From Halichondria panicea (lineage: Eukaryota; Porifera; Demospongiae; Suberitida; Halichondriidae), in the NCBI RefSeq assembly GCF_963675165.1, contig NC_087377.1, positions 7,891,122-7,955,121 on the forward strand: a stretch of DNA of 64,000 bases. Direction: 5' to 3'. The notes beneath the pieces were generated by a model, which was not told the DNA's origin, searched no databases, and saw only the letters and a program-made list of their open reading frames with translations. Every line of letters begins with the position of its first letter. Position 1 is the first letter of the stretch. This document shows positions 43,803 to 55,700 of this stretch, piece by piece. A program made the position numbers and the translations under genes.

Positions 43803-46800
43803 TCAAACAGCTGGTATACGAGTTAGAAGCATCGGCTCATCATATATGTGGGGTGGACTAGGACTTCTTTCCGTCATCTGACTGCACATACCGCTTCTGA
43901 TATTCAAAATATTGTAGGCATCATTTTCAGTCAGCAACGTCACTGGATCGTACGCTTCATTTCGCTTTAGACCATCAGAAATGCTTGGCTCCTGTAAAGT
44001 ATATACATGTAGTATATCGAAGATTTATCATACCTGTTTAGTGGGATTTGCTATGCTTGATGCACCAAGGCCTGTGATCAGATCCTGTTTAAAATAGAAT
44101 ATAGTCGCATAATTATACAAGATGAAGGGTTAAATGGTTAGTTACACTCTGTCCCCCTATAATTAGAAACAGGTATCTCACTATAATTCTATAGTAAAAT
44201 GGCCCCCAAATCTCTTCAGCGTCATGTGTCACAGTGCATTCTGGAATTACATTTTGAATTGGCTCCAGTTCCGTAATGGGAATCATGCACGGCTATGACA
44301 CTACAATGACAGCCTATTATTATTATGAGCATGCATGTGGCATTGCCCATGCACGCACGCAGTTATATATAGTCAGTGTCGATGGCCATGCACCTTATGC
44401 ATGCAGTAACGACATTTTGGTACCAAAATTACCCGATAATTGTACGGTATTATCAGTGAACCGTAATCATAGCTGACACTTTTGTTCTGAGACAGAGAAA
44501 CATCATAAATATTACGAGGATATAAGCAATCTCAAGCAAATCTCCATTTTGAACACTTGGAATTTTACATGTATGCATGTCTTTCTAATATTAATTTGTA
44601 CTAAGTTACCTTATCTGTTTTCCTTCTCCAAACAAACACAATGAAGATCACCACTACTACTAGTACTAGGGAAGTAATGAAAATAGCAGCAGCAATTCCT
44701 CCTGCAAGTTTTCAAAATATAATATAATAGCCAGATGTGCATGCATGCCATTGTATATAGGTGATCATTGACAAATACAATGATAGGCTGATTATGTACT
44801 ACGATGAAGGCTCCCTGTGAAGTTAACAAAAAGCATAATATTATAGAGTCTTCATATGAAAATTAATTATTATGTCTATGTGTAGTGCAAATCTGGATGT
44901 AATCATTATGGTGTACTTCAAACTAAAGACAGTAGTATATAGCCAACGTGCAAGGTATAATTAAGCTTCCTATATAGCTTTTATTTGACAAAGAAGCTTA
45001 AAACACCAATTCAAAATCTGCCACTATATCAATAACTTGTTGTGTGTATACTAAACACAATGCTCTGGCAGCCAGGTGAGCATGCAGACTCAGAATTTAC
45101 ACAGACACACAAACCAACAGACTAGCCGTGGCCTCCTATACGCATCTCGAGTTAATTAGTTTGATCACCTACTATCGCTGTCTCTACATCAGGGGTTGCT
45201 GGAGTATGAGCATCTGTACGAGTGTCTGCAAAGGAGACAGTATGATCATTAATTTGTGAAAATCTGATACTGGTATACCTGAGGCAGTAGTAGAAGTGGA
45301 CAAGCCAATGGGAATCATGGTTTTGTATGATGGCACTTCATGAAGTGCATTAGACCATCGTTTGAATATGGCAGCAAAGTAGATTCCCTTAGGTATGCTT
45401 TCAGTGCAGTTTTGGCCAGAGTCATTGACAGTCCGTGGAATCAGTGTGATGCTGCCTTGGTCAAGCCCATATTGGGAGTGGATGATCCCCACACAACTAG
45501 AGCTGCAACTGATGCAAATCATTCCGTTGACTTCAGTAGCATTCATATCCTCTCCTCCTGGATTGGGTACAGCATACACGTGTGTAACAGTATACTTTAC
45601 ACACAATAATTACATATTATTAATATTGTACCCACGGACATTTACCTGCCCTGCGTTCAGTGGTACCATATCGAGTATTATCCAGTGTTTTGGTAGGTAG
45701 AACAGCCGGAAAAATTAGTTTTCTCTCAGGTTTCATAACATCATTCAAATCAAAAACAGCCAACTTGTAAACACGATCAGCAAGGTTACCAACAGTGGAT
45801 GAAGTATTTTCCCTGTACACTGCTTGGTAGTGTAAATCATAAGGGGAGTCAACAGAGTACACAATGGCAACGAAACCAGTATCATTAGACTTTTGAAGGT
45901 AGTTGACAGTGATTGAAACTTCATTTTCCTCCATAATTAAATTGGTCACTTTATACACGTCATGAGTACCTATAGGAAAGAATATTCACAAATAGACATT
46001 GGGGCGCTCTGTGATTCCCCCCCTAGAAACCTGAAAAATTAATGATATGTAAATTTTCATGGTTTGAAACACACAAAAAATCCAAATTGCACCTCAGATA
46101 ATCATTTGTAAAATTCTCCGGGGAACGACCTCCAGACCCCCCCCCTAAATTAAATATATGAAACCCTGACAAGTATACTTACTTATATCCATGGTCATAA
46201 CTGGTGGTATGTTTTGTAGATTAATTTCAGCTAGTAGAGTCAAATTACACCGTCGATGGTGTTCAATATTACAGCTACTACAGTTAAGATCAAGTACAAT
46301 CATCTGTTTATTTCCAGAAACTTCAGTTGACGAATCAGTGGAACAAATACAGGGATCAGCAACTTCTCGGTCAATGTACTGAAGTAGAACGGAATACCTA
46401 TCTGGTACTCGACACTCATGGACGAGCTGCAAATAGGATTGTATATGCACATGCAGTATATCACCGACACCAATTTAATATAAAACAATACCTTGGTTTT
46501 ATAATTCAGCTGTATTAACTCACACTTGCGGGAAATGTCACTTGTAGAGGGTTCAATTCCGTATTTGTAGTGAAATTAACCTCATCAATGGGTATTGCTT
46601 GTGGTTCTGTTGCACAATAAAGTATACGTATTAACAATAACGTTGATTAACCTTACCATAGCTAAACTGTGCTGTGCTTGTGGTTCCATTCAAACTTCCG
46701 TCATTGTTGCTTCGTGGTGTCACAGAAAAGCTGTAAGTACCCACATGATAGGCTACATCAAAAAGATATTGGGTGGTAGTGATGTTACATCCAGACTGCA

Positions 46801-49800
46801 GCATGTTTTCCTCTGTTTCACAAGTGACGTTATACACATCCACACAGTACTGAATGTCTGGTTCAGCAGTGGTCAAGTTCAAGGAGAAGGGAGCATCCCA
46901 GGTGACGTTGAGTTGTAAACAGTTCCCAGCAACATTGCTCACAGTCAGATCAGCGACAGCAGGAAGAGGTCCTGGGTAAATACACAACTGAGTATACACA
47001 TACATTTGTGTGTCAGGATATTAGGGCCGGTATATATATAGTACTACAGCTACATGCATGTATATTCATTAGTGTGAACAATAACACGCAATAATTTACC
47101 TTGCACTTGCAATGTAGCATTTACTGACAATTTGGATATGAACACTCGTCCGTCTCTAACTACTGCCTCACACTGCACAACAATGTTGTTGTACTGTGCT
47201 GTGGCTGGGATAGTCAGTGTTGCTGGGGTATCACCAGACGATGGGGTAAAAGTCACATCAGGTGGGTAATTACCGTCAGTGGGAAACTCTCCATTGAGCC
47301 CCCAATTGTAACTTTGTGCGCCAAGATACCGACACTCGAACACTGCATCTACCCCTTGGGCCTGCACCACTGATACTGGTTGCACCATAAATTGGCATGC
47401 TACAGATACAGTAAAATGCATTCACCGCAGGGTTGAGATTAAAGCACACTGTATAGATCTCACATGTATACCGCCTATAAAATAGCTACCCTAAAGGTGC
47501 CACCGTTTAATCTTAACACCAAACTGAACAGCCTAAGTTATGCCAAATTAATCAACCACCAAGGTAAATTTGAATGTGGTCGCCAGTCTAAAAGCCCATC
47601 TTAATTTTAAGGCGGACAAAGTACTAGGCTCTCATTTGATGCGAGAAAGTATATAGGAAATCATTTTGTTGGAACAGCATTAAAAATGTTAAAGGTCGTA
47701 AAACTTACTTTAGGCCCAGCCCACTGCAACAAAAAAGAAACAGGCGGGCCTGATAACCAAATAATCTGTTTTTTCTGGCCTGACGAGTCGGTACATGGAC
47801 ATGCAAGCAAGGTACATGCATGTATACAGTAGTGTGATTGTGTGTGAACTGCTACAGCTGCTCATTGATCAATAAAGTGCGATTTCTATAAGTTTCTAGT
47901 CACGTTTTCTATGTGTCGAGTTTGCAAAATAATGTAGAGTTACTTATGCAAAGGTCAACCGCGAACGCTTGACCAGCAGCTATGAATTTTAATTTGTCTT
48001 GCTCCAAGAATGCATTTACTAAAGGAACAAAAAAAGGGTTGCACAGGCCAACTCGACTTAATATAGCTCCTTGACTGGCTAACAGTAGCCATAGTTAGGC
48101 TGACTATAAGCACTAGCCTCGTTCCCAGGCCGATCCATCTCCAATTGAACGCTATAGGTCGACAAATGCGTCCTACTATGCATACACTTCTTAATTTTGA
48201 TCTGATCGGAACTCCGACCTGACCAAAAAAATGCAACTAAAGTGCTCTTTCCTGTGAAAATAGAACAGGCTAGACTAGAAGCTTCTAATCAAAAAACAAC
48301 AAAAACAAGTTGACATTCAAACATCTTAGCGTAACCATAGACATAAGAAGGGAGAGGGATGGGAAACGAAGCACGTGCGCACAATCACTTCTGTGTAATG
48401 CCAAAAGTTGATCCGTGTTTCGTCTCTAGACACCCCGCCAACCCAGCGGGAAATGTTATTACTATCATTCACAGCTCCCCACTGGGACTCCTAGTCCTGT
48501 GCTGAGCATCCACGCCTACTGTGCATCATATAGAAGCGTTGTGTATCCGGCTCACCAAGAGCTTGAAAGGCAGTTTTTGAGTGTTGTATTATCGTTTCGG
48601 CTCTATCTAGTGGCTTTGTGTACCTTCTACAAAGAGAGGCTGTGACTACAGCCCAAAATATTAATGATTCCCTCTTTCTTAAGTAGCTGGGCATTGTATG
48701 CAAGTAAAATCAAAGCCACTTGGCTTTAGGTTGGGAAGTAATATTCATTTTTGTCTTAGTGAGCTGGTTTTTGAAAAGCCGACTCTTTGTGTACCCATTT
48801 AGAAAGTTATGTCAATGATTGAATGTAGGTAAATGTCTCTTTGTATTCATTGATAGTTCGTTCATCGTATCGGCACAGTATTTTACGACAGAACTTTGCT
48901 ACATAATTTCCATAATTCTCTATCGTGTCTGTGACTGTACTGGAATACTCAACGGTACAAACAGAGCTCCTCTCAAGAATTTGCCTGTCAAAGCTGCTTT
49001 TTACTGCTTGGAGGGGTCTCACTAACTATTGCTGCTACCTTGTTGTGACTGTGTTCCACTAGCCATTGCTAGCTCAGTAGCTAGTTTATAGCCTAGTACT
49101 ATAGCTAGAAGCATGGGCTGGAGGAAATAAAGAAGAAAACGTTGACCGAAACGCGGATCGTCAATGCTATTTACGTAGCGTTTCCCATCCCTCTCCCTTA
49201 TTATATCTATGGCGTAACAACAACTGACATTTTTTTTACAGAACTGACATTAATCAAAGAGGCTCAAACTAAATACTAAGAGCAGAGTCCCTAGGTGGAG
49301 TTTCAGAAAAGTGTGAACACAGAGGAGGTACGACACAGTCACATGACCAGCCAAAAGGATTATGAATCTCTTTAACTTGTGCATGAATTATCATTCAAGA
49401 CTTTGATATGGTTTTTGGCGTGTATCTTTCAAGAAATACACTTGACGTTTCTAAGATTAGGCTGGTTGATTTTTGGGCTTATACTGACGTGGAATACCAA
49501 TTTCAACAACCACTTAGATATTATTGTAATTCTGTTTTAGAGTGTTTAATAAGTATTCTGTGCCTGCATTCAAGATGCCAATATTTGAGCCTTGATTCTT
49601 ACAACAAATCTAGTAAAACTCCAGCTACTAGCTAGCAACAAATTCACTACTCTAAATTTGTCTCTTTATGGTGCTTACATGCCACCAGTTGAATGTCGTC
49701 ATTGGAGATTGGAAACGGAAGTGATTCACGTGATGTTTTACAATGAAGTCTACATAGTGGCTCTGGGACCATCCGTGTATCTCTTCATAACTCCCGCAAA

Positions 49801-50967
49801 AGCCCGGGAAACTTATTGTGTCCAATGCATACATCTCAGAGCTACCCCCATTACTGAATCACATGCCCCCTGATAGTAGGTATCAATAATATTATTGGAA
49901 ACGAAGAAAATATAATCTCGATTGTCGTGAAGTAGCTAGAGGTACACAGAGCGCTTTTCATGCTTGTGTTCCTATATAGAACCTATGATATAGCTAAGGC
50001 TGTGTAACTAAATAGTCTCCTGTGTCCCAAATGGCCTCGAGTATGAGATGAAAGTTGATGTTTAGCAGCAGAACTGCTCGTGGACTTCTTACAGAGAGCA
50101 AAACAATTCTCATGAATTATTCATGTTTAGCCCTCGTGTTAAAAAGTAAACCTTGATTAAACTGCGGAGATACACGGATGGTACTTTGAGGGTACTTCCG
50201 TTTCCAATCCCTCTCTACTCTATCTATGGCTTAACCGAGTGTCGTACTTCCTCTTGAACAAAAGACTCTAGTACTATGATGCAATACAGCATAATACCAA
50301 TGGTGTAAAGAAGAGAGGGCATGCAACAGCAAAAGAGCCGAGTTCAAACGTGGTGAATGAATGTGCATGATGTGCATGAAATGCTAAAAAATAGAAATTT
50401 TTATTTTTAGCACTGTATGCAAATTCAATTCATCCGACCACGTTTGAATTCTGCTATAGCTACGTGTACGTGTACTGATAGTGAGTTGCATGCCATCTTT
50501 TCTTTTATACGCCCTTGATAATACTAAGTGTAGATTAATTAACATCAGCAAACATAAACAGTGCTCAGACGGTCTCTCCCCTATATAGGAGGAGGGCGGC
50601 TGATTCATGTAGCCTCGAGACCAGCCGTTCGTTATCTGAAAGAACGCCTGGTCAAGTTCTAATGTAGCACTCGTTCTATGGTCCAGGAACTTCTTGGACC
50701 GGTAATTGCCCACACAAGGTCCGTACAAGGTGTATTACCCATGAATATCATTATGATGCTATAAAACGCTGACTTAGCTGGACAAGTTGCACATTAGAAC
50801 TTGACCAGGCGTTCTTTCAGATAACGAACGGCTGGTCTCGAGGCTATGATTCATGAGACTAGATTTACTTACAATAATAGTTACTACTCACTTGTCGTAT
50901 GTGATAGTATGAATGTGAGCATCACTAGTCCAGTCAGTCCCTGTGACCATCTATGATGTGACCCCAT
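43803..50967 (-). CDS. Type I membrane receptor: signal peptide, Ig, FN3 repeats, TM, ITAM-like tail
   Basis: Twelve exons (minus): 50967-50892, 47399-47100, 46971-46657, 46606-46524, 46426-46183, 45969-45646, 45557-45279, 45225-45169, 44701-44610, 44292-44182, 44084-44034, 43991-43803. All have GT-AG borders and fitting phases, total 2121 nt, 706 residues plus stop. Residues 1-25 are a signal peptide (LTGLVMLTFILSHTT), 26-125 Ig-like (VFECRYLG, YNWGLNG, NIVVQCEAV), 126-230 FN3 (LQLNVTWDAP, YSFSVTPRS), 231-339 a diverged FN3, 340-540 two extracellular regions I do not recognise, and about 558-583 a TM helix followed by WRRK. The tail has Y658-DPV, eight residues, Y670-NIL, then Y694-DEP after a Pro-rich stretch. 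It probably sits in the plasma membrane and recruits SH2 proteins when phosphorylated. The ligand is unknown. Intron 1 is 3.5 kb and full of MITEs; the others are short. The Ig-FN3-TM-tyrosine-tail plan matches the gene at 10.9-14.1 kb, and the ectodomain sequences are far apart. Confidence 0.85.
44980..45140 (+). repeat. Dispersed repeat R1, copy D (partial)
   Basis: GCTTTTATTTGACAAAGAAG, ATCTGCCACTAT, AATAACTTGTTGTGTG and CAACAGACTA...CCGTGGCC follow the R1 order. It lies in the intron before the TM exon of the minus-strand receptor. Confidence 0.75.
48335..49212. mobile_element. M1-family element, 5-bp target duplication
   Basis: CCATAGACATAAGAAGGGAG and the complement at the right end (ending ATATCTATGG) share the GGGATGGGAAACG core. 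CGTAA flanks both sides (48330-48334, 49213-49217). It lies in intron 1 of the minus-strand receptor. Non-coding. Confidence 0.85.
49321..49703 (-). mobile_element. Truncated relative of the element at 6947-7478
   Basis: It starts CAGAGGAGGTACGAC and follows the reverse complement of 7478 down to about 7035, then stops abruptly where M1 sequence begins at 49704. One end is missing. Confidence 0.75.
49704..50229. mobile_element. M1-family element, left end truncated
   Basis: GAGATTGGAAACGGAAGTGA begins inside the left terminal repeat. The right end CTTCCGTTTCCAATCCCTCT continues to CTATCTATGG. The interior is the reverse of that at 7553-8240. Confidence 0.8.
50303..50520. mobile_element. MITE related to 13643-13833
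   Basis: GTAAAGAAGAGAGGGCATGC at the left and GTTGCATGCCATCTTTTCTT...ACGCCCTTG at the right. Both receptor genes carry this family in an intron. Confidence 0.75.
50610..50846. mobile_element. Mutator-like MITE with 9-bp target duplication
   Basis: TAGCCTCGAGACCAGCCGTT and complement match over about 55 bp. TGATTCATG flanks both sides. TAGCCTCGA-type ends also mark the small palindromes near 8481, 30486 and 31530. Confidence 0.9.
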
Positions 50968-51214
50968 CTGATCTACACCTGTAATGGCCAGCTAGCTGTA
51001 CTGTACTGTATGACAATCTTGCATACAATAATGTAGTCTACATGTGAATGTAAAATAATGTGTGTGTATACCAACCTGTAGCTTGTGTGGGTATTGACTG
51101 AGGGTCTCGCTATTACCTGCTCTACATAATAATCTGCTAATGTGCATCTATGTGTTTTATCAGTGGAATTCTTTAGGGAAAGGGGCGTGGTTTCCAGTAT
51201 AGTATGACGCCTTG

Positions 51215-51443
51215 TTGCTCTACCAGGAATAATGGAAAAGGGTCACTACAATAGAAAACTAGAATTGTGATTTGTCTGTCTTTGGCTAAAAACTCTGTTC
51301 TCAAATGTTTTTAGTTGTGTTGCTCCTGAGTTGCTGTACTAGACAGGTCATACATCACTACATGCACTGCATTGTAATTATCACTCCTCACTCCTCTGGT
51401 TTCTTTCACCAGCCTAGGGTTTGCACTTTAGTGCTCTATCAAT
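51215..51443 (-). repeat. Dispersed repeat R1, copy E (partial)
   Basis: ACCAGGAATAATGGAAAAGG, AAACTCTGTTCTCAAAT, CTCCTCTGGTTTCTTT and GCACTTTAGTGCTCTA follow R1 on the minus strand. It lies just upstream of the minus-strand receptor start. Confidence 0.75.
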
Positions 51444-51456
51444 TGCTTATTGTTTA

Positions 51457-52625
51457 GTTAATGATCTTTACCCAATTTAAGTTTTATTTCGCACAATAAT
51501 TATTGTTGCTATAATTATTAATTTATTATTCACTGCAGTGGCTTCCTTCTCTCCTGGCAGTATCTGAGTCAGTGCTACTGTGTGTGTGGAGTTGACCTCT
51601 CTCTCCCTAGCCCTATACTGATGGATTGGAGTGTGACACCGACATCAGCTTGTGTCTTCGAGCCCTGGATCAGCATAGACTCGCATGCTGTCACTGTTGC
51701 AGGCGAACTCAAGGGCTGGCTGGCGAGTCTAGGATCAGCAGGTATGCTCTAGCTCTAGTTGGGTATCATCGATGATCAGATTGTTGAGGACACTCAATCA
51801 TTCACCTTTTCTCTCCTAACGGCCTCCCCTGAAGACACTGTCACAAGTAGTAGTGTCTTCGAAAAATCAATATCATAGATGCATGCATGATAACTGTGAG
51901 TTTACACTAGATGTATGTACTATGCATGTACATTGTATGTAATAGTTTTAAGCCATCTATGTGTTTTTACGGTTGGAACAGTCTAGAAGTCAACGTTTTT
52001 TACTGTTGTGTGTGCATGATTCAGCTAAATAGCAGGATTATCCAGATTAGTTCATATACATGTTCCTGTGTGTGTGTTATTCTCCAATCAGTTGCAGCGA
52101 TCGGTCACTGCATGTGAGCAGTCACTACAAGGGTGGTCTCACCAACATACTCAGAGGTGCTGGTCGGTGACATAATTATACAGTGAGGTATTGTTGTATT
52201 CAGCTATAGAGTACTAGTATATTGTTTCTTTACATTCGCTAAAAACATTATTTTGATTTTGCGTGATTCTGTATAATTATATAGCTTATTATAGTTGCCA
52301 GTTAAAGCATATGCTACATTTATCAAAGTGCCATCTTGGCCTGTAATAATTATGTGGCTGTATATAAAATTTCACACGTTTCATTGTATAAAATGTACAT
52401 TTGCAGGAGAAGTAAGGTCAGGTATTACTGGCCCATCGTACCTGATTGGGGCGGGTGCTAGTTCCACCAACACCCAACACAGTGGAGCCAGGGATGGTGT
52501 GTGAGTCAAAGAACAACGAAGAAGACACTGGGAACCACACTCTCTGTACTACTCAGACTGAACAGCTCTGAGATGGCTGTGAAGATTGGTTGTAGGCAAG
52601 CGCTGTTCATTGAGACTGCTAATGA
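51457..52625 (+). pseudogene. Decayed material upstream of the Calx-beta gene
   Basis: GTTAATGATCTTTACCCA at 51457 and GGATTGGAGTGTGACAC at 51632 are shared with 61192-61320 and 41698-41780. At about 52404-52625 an acceptor-like TTTGCAG is followed by coding-like sequence in changing frames (EPGMVCESKNNEEDTGNHTL, then LLRLNSSEMAVKIGCRQALF) ending near AATGATG/GT. It may have been an Ig-like exon in front of the first Calx-beta module. At least two frame changes are needed, so it is not functional as read. Confidence 0.45.
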
Positions 52626-52719
52626 TGGTTCGTTATAAAATATATATACTGGGACAATATTATTGTGGCCATACACTGTTTCTGTGTGCACTAACGGTTG
52701 TGATGTTTTTCCTCTCCAG

Positions 52720-55700
52720 TCGTGTTGGCTGAGTTGGTCACTTTGAGTCCAATGGTGTATGAGAATGACAGATGTGCGTGCAGCTGGACCACCTACCAGT
52801 GGGAAGTATCGTCACTGTGGCACTGACAACACAACCTTTGACTGCTACAGGTATCCATGCAGCAAAATGACTTATCAGCACCCAGCAGAGCTGATGTATA
52901 ATTTATGTAGTGTATGCATGCATATCTTGCGTGTATAATTACGGTTATTTTCCCCATCAAAAATGGTTGGTGGTGAAGCCTCAAAGGCTCACACAGCCTA
53001 ATTATTATATACCCTCTGCTCTCACTAGCTGCTACCCACCCCCACAGAAGATGAGGACTACCTGTCATTAACTGCAACCCTAGAGTGGTACTACGACTCC
53101 CCCAGCGTGGTACAGTGTGTAAGTGTGCCCATCATCAATGACGAGTGTGTGGAAGAGAAAGAAGAGGTGTTCATCATCTCTCTGTCCACGGAGCAGGCGT
53201 GTGTTCAGTTGGGGGCTAATCTGACAACTGTCACCATTCAAGACGATGACGGTGAGTACAGTATATTAAATAGCTTAGTATAAATTAATATGCAGCACTT
53301 GCATGTGCCGAGAATGATCGAATGCATTAAGCAATCTATCTAATTTTATAATTATGCATGTATGCTACTTTAAAAGTGTATGTTTGTCAACTAGTAAGAG
53401 TATTTTGTCATCTTCTTACAGTGCTGGTACTTGACCTCAGACCAGTTGGTGTTGTTAGTGAATCCAATGGCACGGTGGACACCTGTATCTATGTTTGTGA
53501 TGGCCAACTGAAGAGAAATTCCTCCATCATTGTCAGCTTCTGGAATGGAACTGCTCAATGTGAGTACATTTCTTATTATGCTTGTACATTATGGCTGGGG
53601 TGAAAATTCATGTCTTAGGTTCTTAAAACTATGCATACACATGTACATGTATCTATAGGCTCAAAAAGGTATAATCAAGGGTTTCTCCTACTTTGATTGT
53701 TTTGTCGTAAGATTTGTAGCTACATATTAATTTGTCAAATTGTTCTCTATGCTTATCTGTGCAGCAGGAATGTCTCGATTTAATGCTTGTTCACCCTATG
53801 TTACTCTAGACCCAGCAGACTTCGCCAGGCCTCTTCTAACTGAAGAAGTGGTTCTCAGGCCAAACAACACTGGGTCAGACCTCTGTTTCTCAGTGGAGGT
53901 GGTGGATGACCGTGTGTACGAGGAGTTAGAGTATCTCCAGGTGGCTCTGTCTACTGAGGATGAATCTGTACAGTTTAAGGAATCATCTGTTACACTGGAT
54001 ATTGTGGACAATGACTGTGAGTGTATGTATATCCATATGCATAATTATTATTATTATAGTGAAGATTGTATATAATAATTTTTTTATGCTGTATTGCTGT
54101 TTTTGTCAGTTAGCCTATGAAATGAAGAATGGCTCGATCCGAATTAGTTTGTGATTGTAATCATCGCCACAAACACAATGAAACCTACTCGATATACATT
54201 AATTGTATCTGCTACGCTAAACTTCTTAACTTTGTCATCCCCAGGTGTTAACATTACCCTATCCCGTGAGCTGTATGCTGTATCTGAGAGAGATGGTTTT
54301 GTGGAGGTATGCGTGAGTCTGGAGGGAGAGACGGAGGTCACAGTCGAGGCATCTGTCTTCACCATAGCAGGATCTGCTCAAGCTGAATAATTATTATCAG
54401 TGTATAAATCAAGGGCCTAGTGCGTGATATACATACTGTGTTCTACGCCTATACTACTTAAGTCTGCTCAGTAATTATTAGTGGAGGATTAGCAATTACT
54501 TTAGTACCAGTGTATACTATAGCTAACCAATTGTACTTCGCGACTGTTATGCACTATCGTTCAAAGCATGGTTTCCTTCCTACACATGCACAGCTGTGGC
54601 TGACTTCACTTTCGGTGACACTGACCTGGGATCATCTCTTCTGTTTAGTGGTCCGGGTGAGCAGTGTCTCAACCTCACCATCCAAATGGACTCTGCACTA
54701 GAGACCAACGAAGACTTCTATGTAGTGCTGCTCTCACAGCAACTAGCTGTTAAAGTGCTCCAGAGGTCCGCTCAAGTCATCATCTTAGACACACCAGGTA
54801 AGATGCACAATTGTATGCGCAATGTAACTGCACCGCGAAGAACATTACAGAAGTTGAATTTTTATGTCAAGTATAGTTATAAATATGTATCCCATCACTT
54901 CAGGAAATTTGTTGAGGGAATAAACACCTTGATCGGCGTTTAATGTCTACAATTTATTCAGTAGAGGGATTGATTTACTAAGAACAGAGCGGTATTTCAA
55001 ATAATTGTGTATATATGCCTTTATTTTTCTAATAATTATCAATGCTATCCGTCTCCAGTTGTGACGGTGGCGTTCCAGAAGACCAGGCTGGAGTTGCCTG
55101 AGGAGGAGTCTGGAGAAGGGACGGTGTTCCAAGTGTGTGTGGAGGTGCTCTCTCCTGGGATCCTCGAGAGACCAGTGGACGTCTACCTCACTCTGGAGGA
55201 GGGTTCCGCTACTGGTGAGGGTCTGATAACAAGTCTGTATGTCACAGCAAACCTAATTATGGAAATCACAAATCTACACATCAGCGCATTAGCTTATTTG
55301 AATGGGTTGTGAGTAAGTTTGCTCCTTCCAATGACTTCTCCCCTCCATAGCTGATGTTGACTACGTGGACACACAAGAGGTAAACATAGTGGGTCTCACC
55401 ATCACCACACCCCTCCCCTCTGGTCGACGGAGGCGCATGCAACGGCTCACCATTTGTCCAGTGCACTAATCTCAGTCTCCTGGCTGACTCCATTGTGGAG
55501 GAGGATGAGAGCTTCAGTGTGATTCTGGGCTCCTCTGACAATGGGGTCGGTGTGGACCCCACTCCCCTCACCGTGGTCATACTGAACAATGACTGTGAGT
55601 GCTTTGAGGGCTATATAGTGCTGTATGTACATATTATATGTATGCAGTTATGTTTTGAGCGGTATTCTTTATTTCCTGTTTCGGTAGAGAGTGTATGCTT

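Noticed and set aside
45340-46518. Plus-strand frames across the receptor gene
   Set aside because: They are antisense shadows of spliced, domain-bearing exons on the minus strand.
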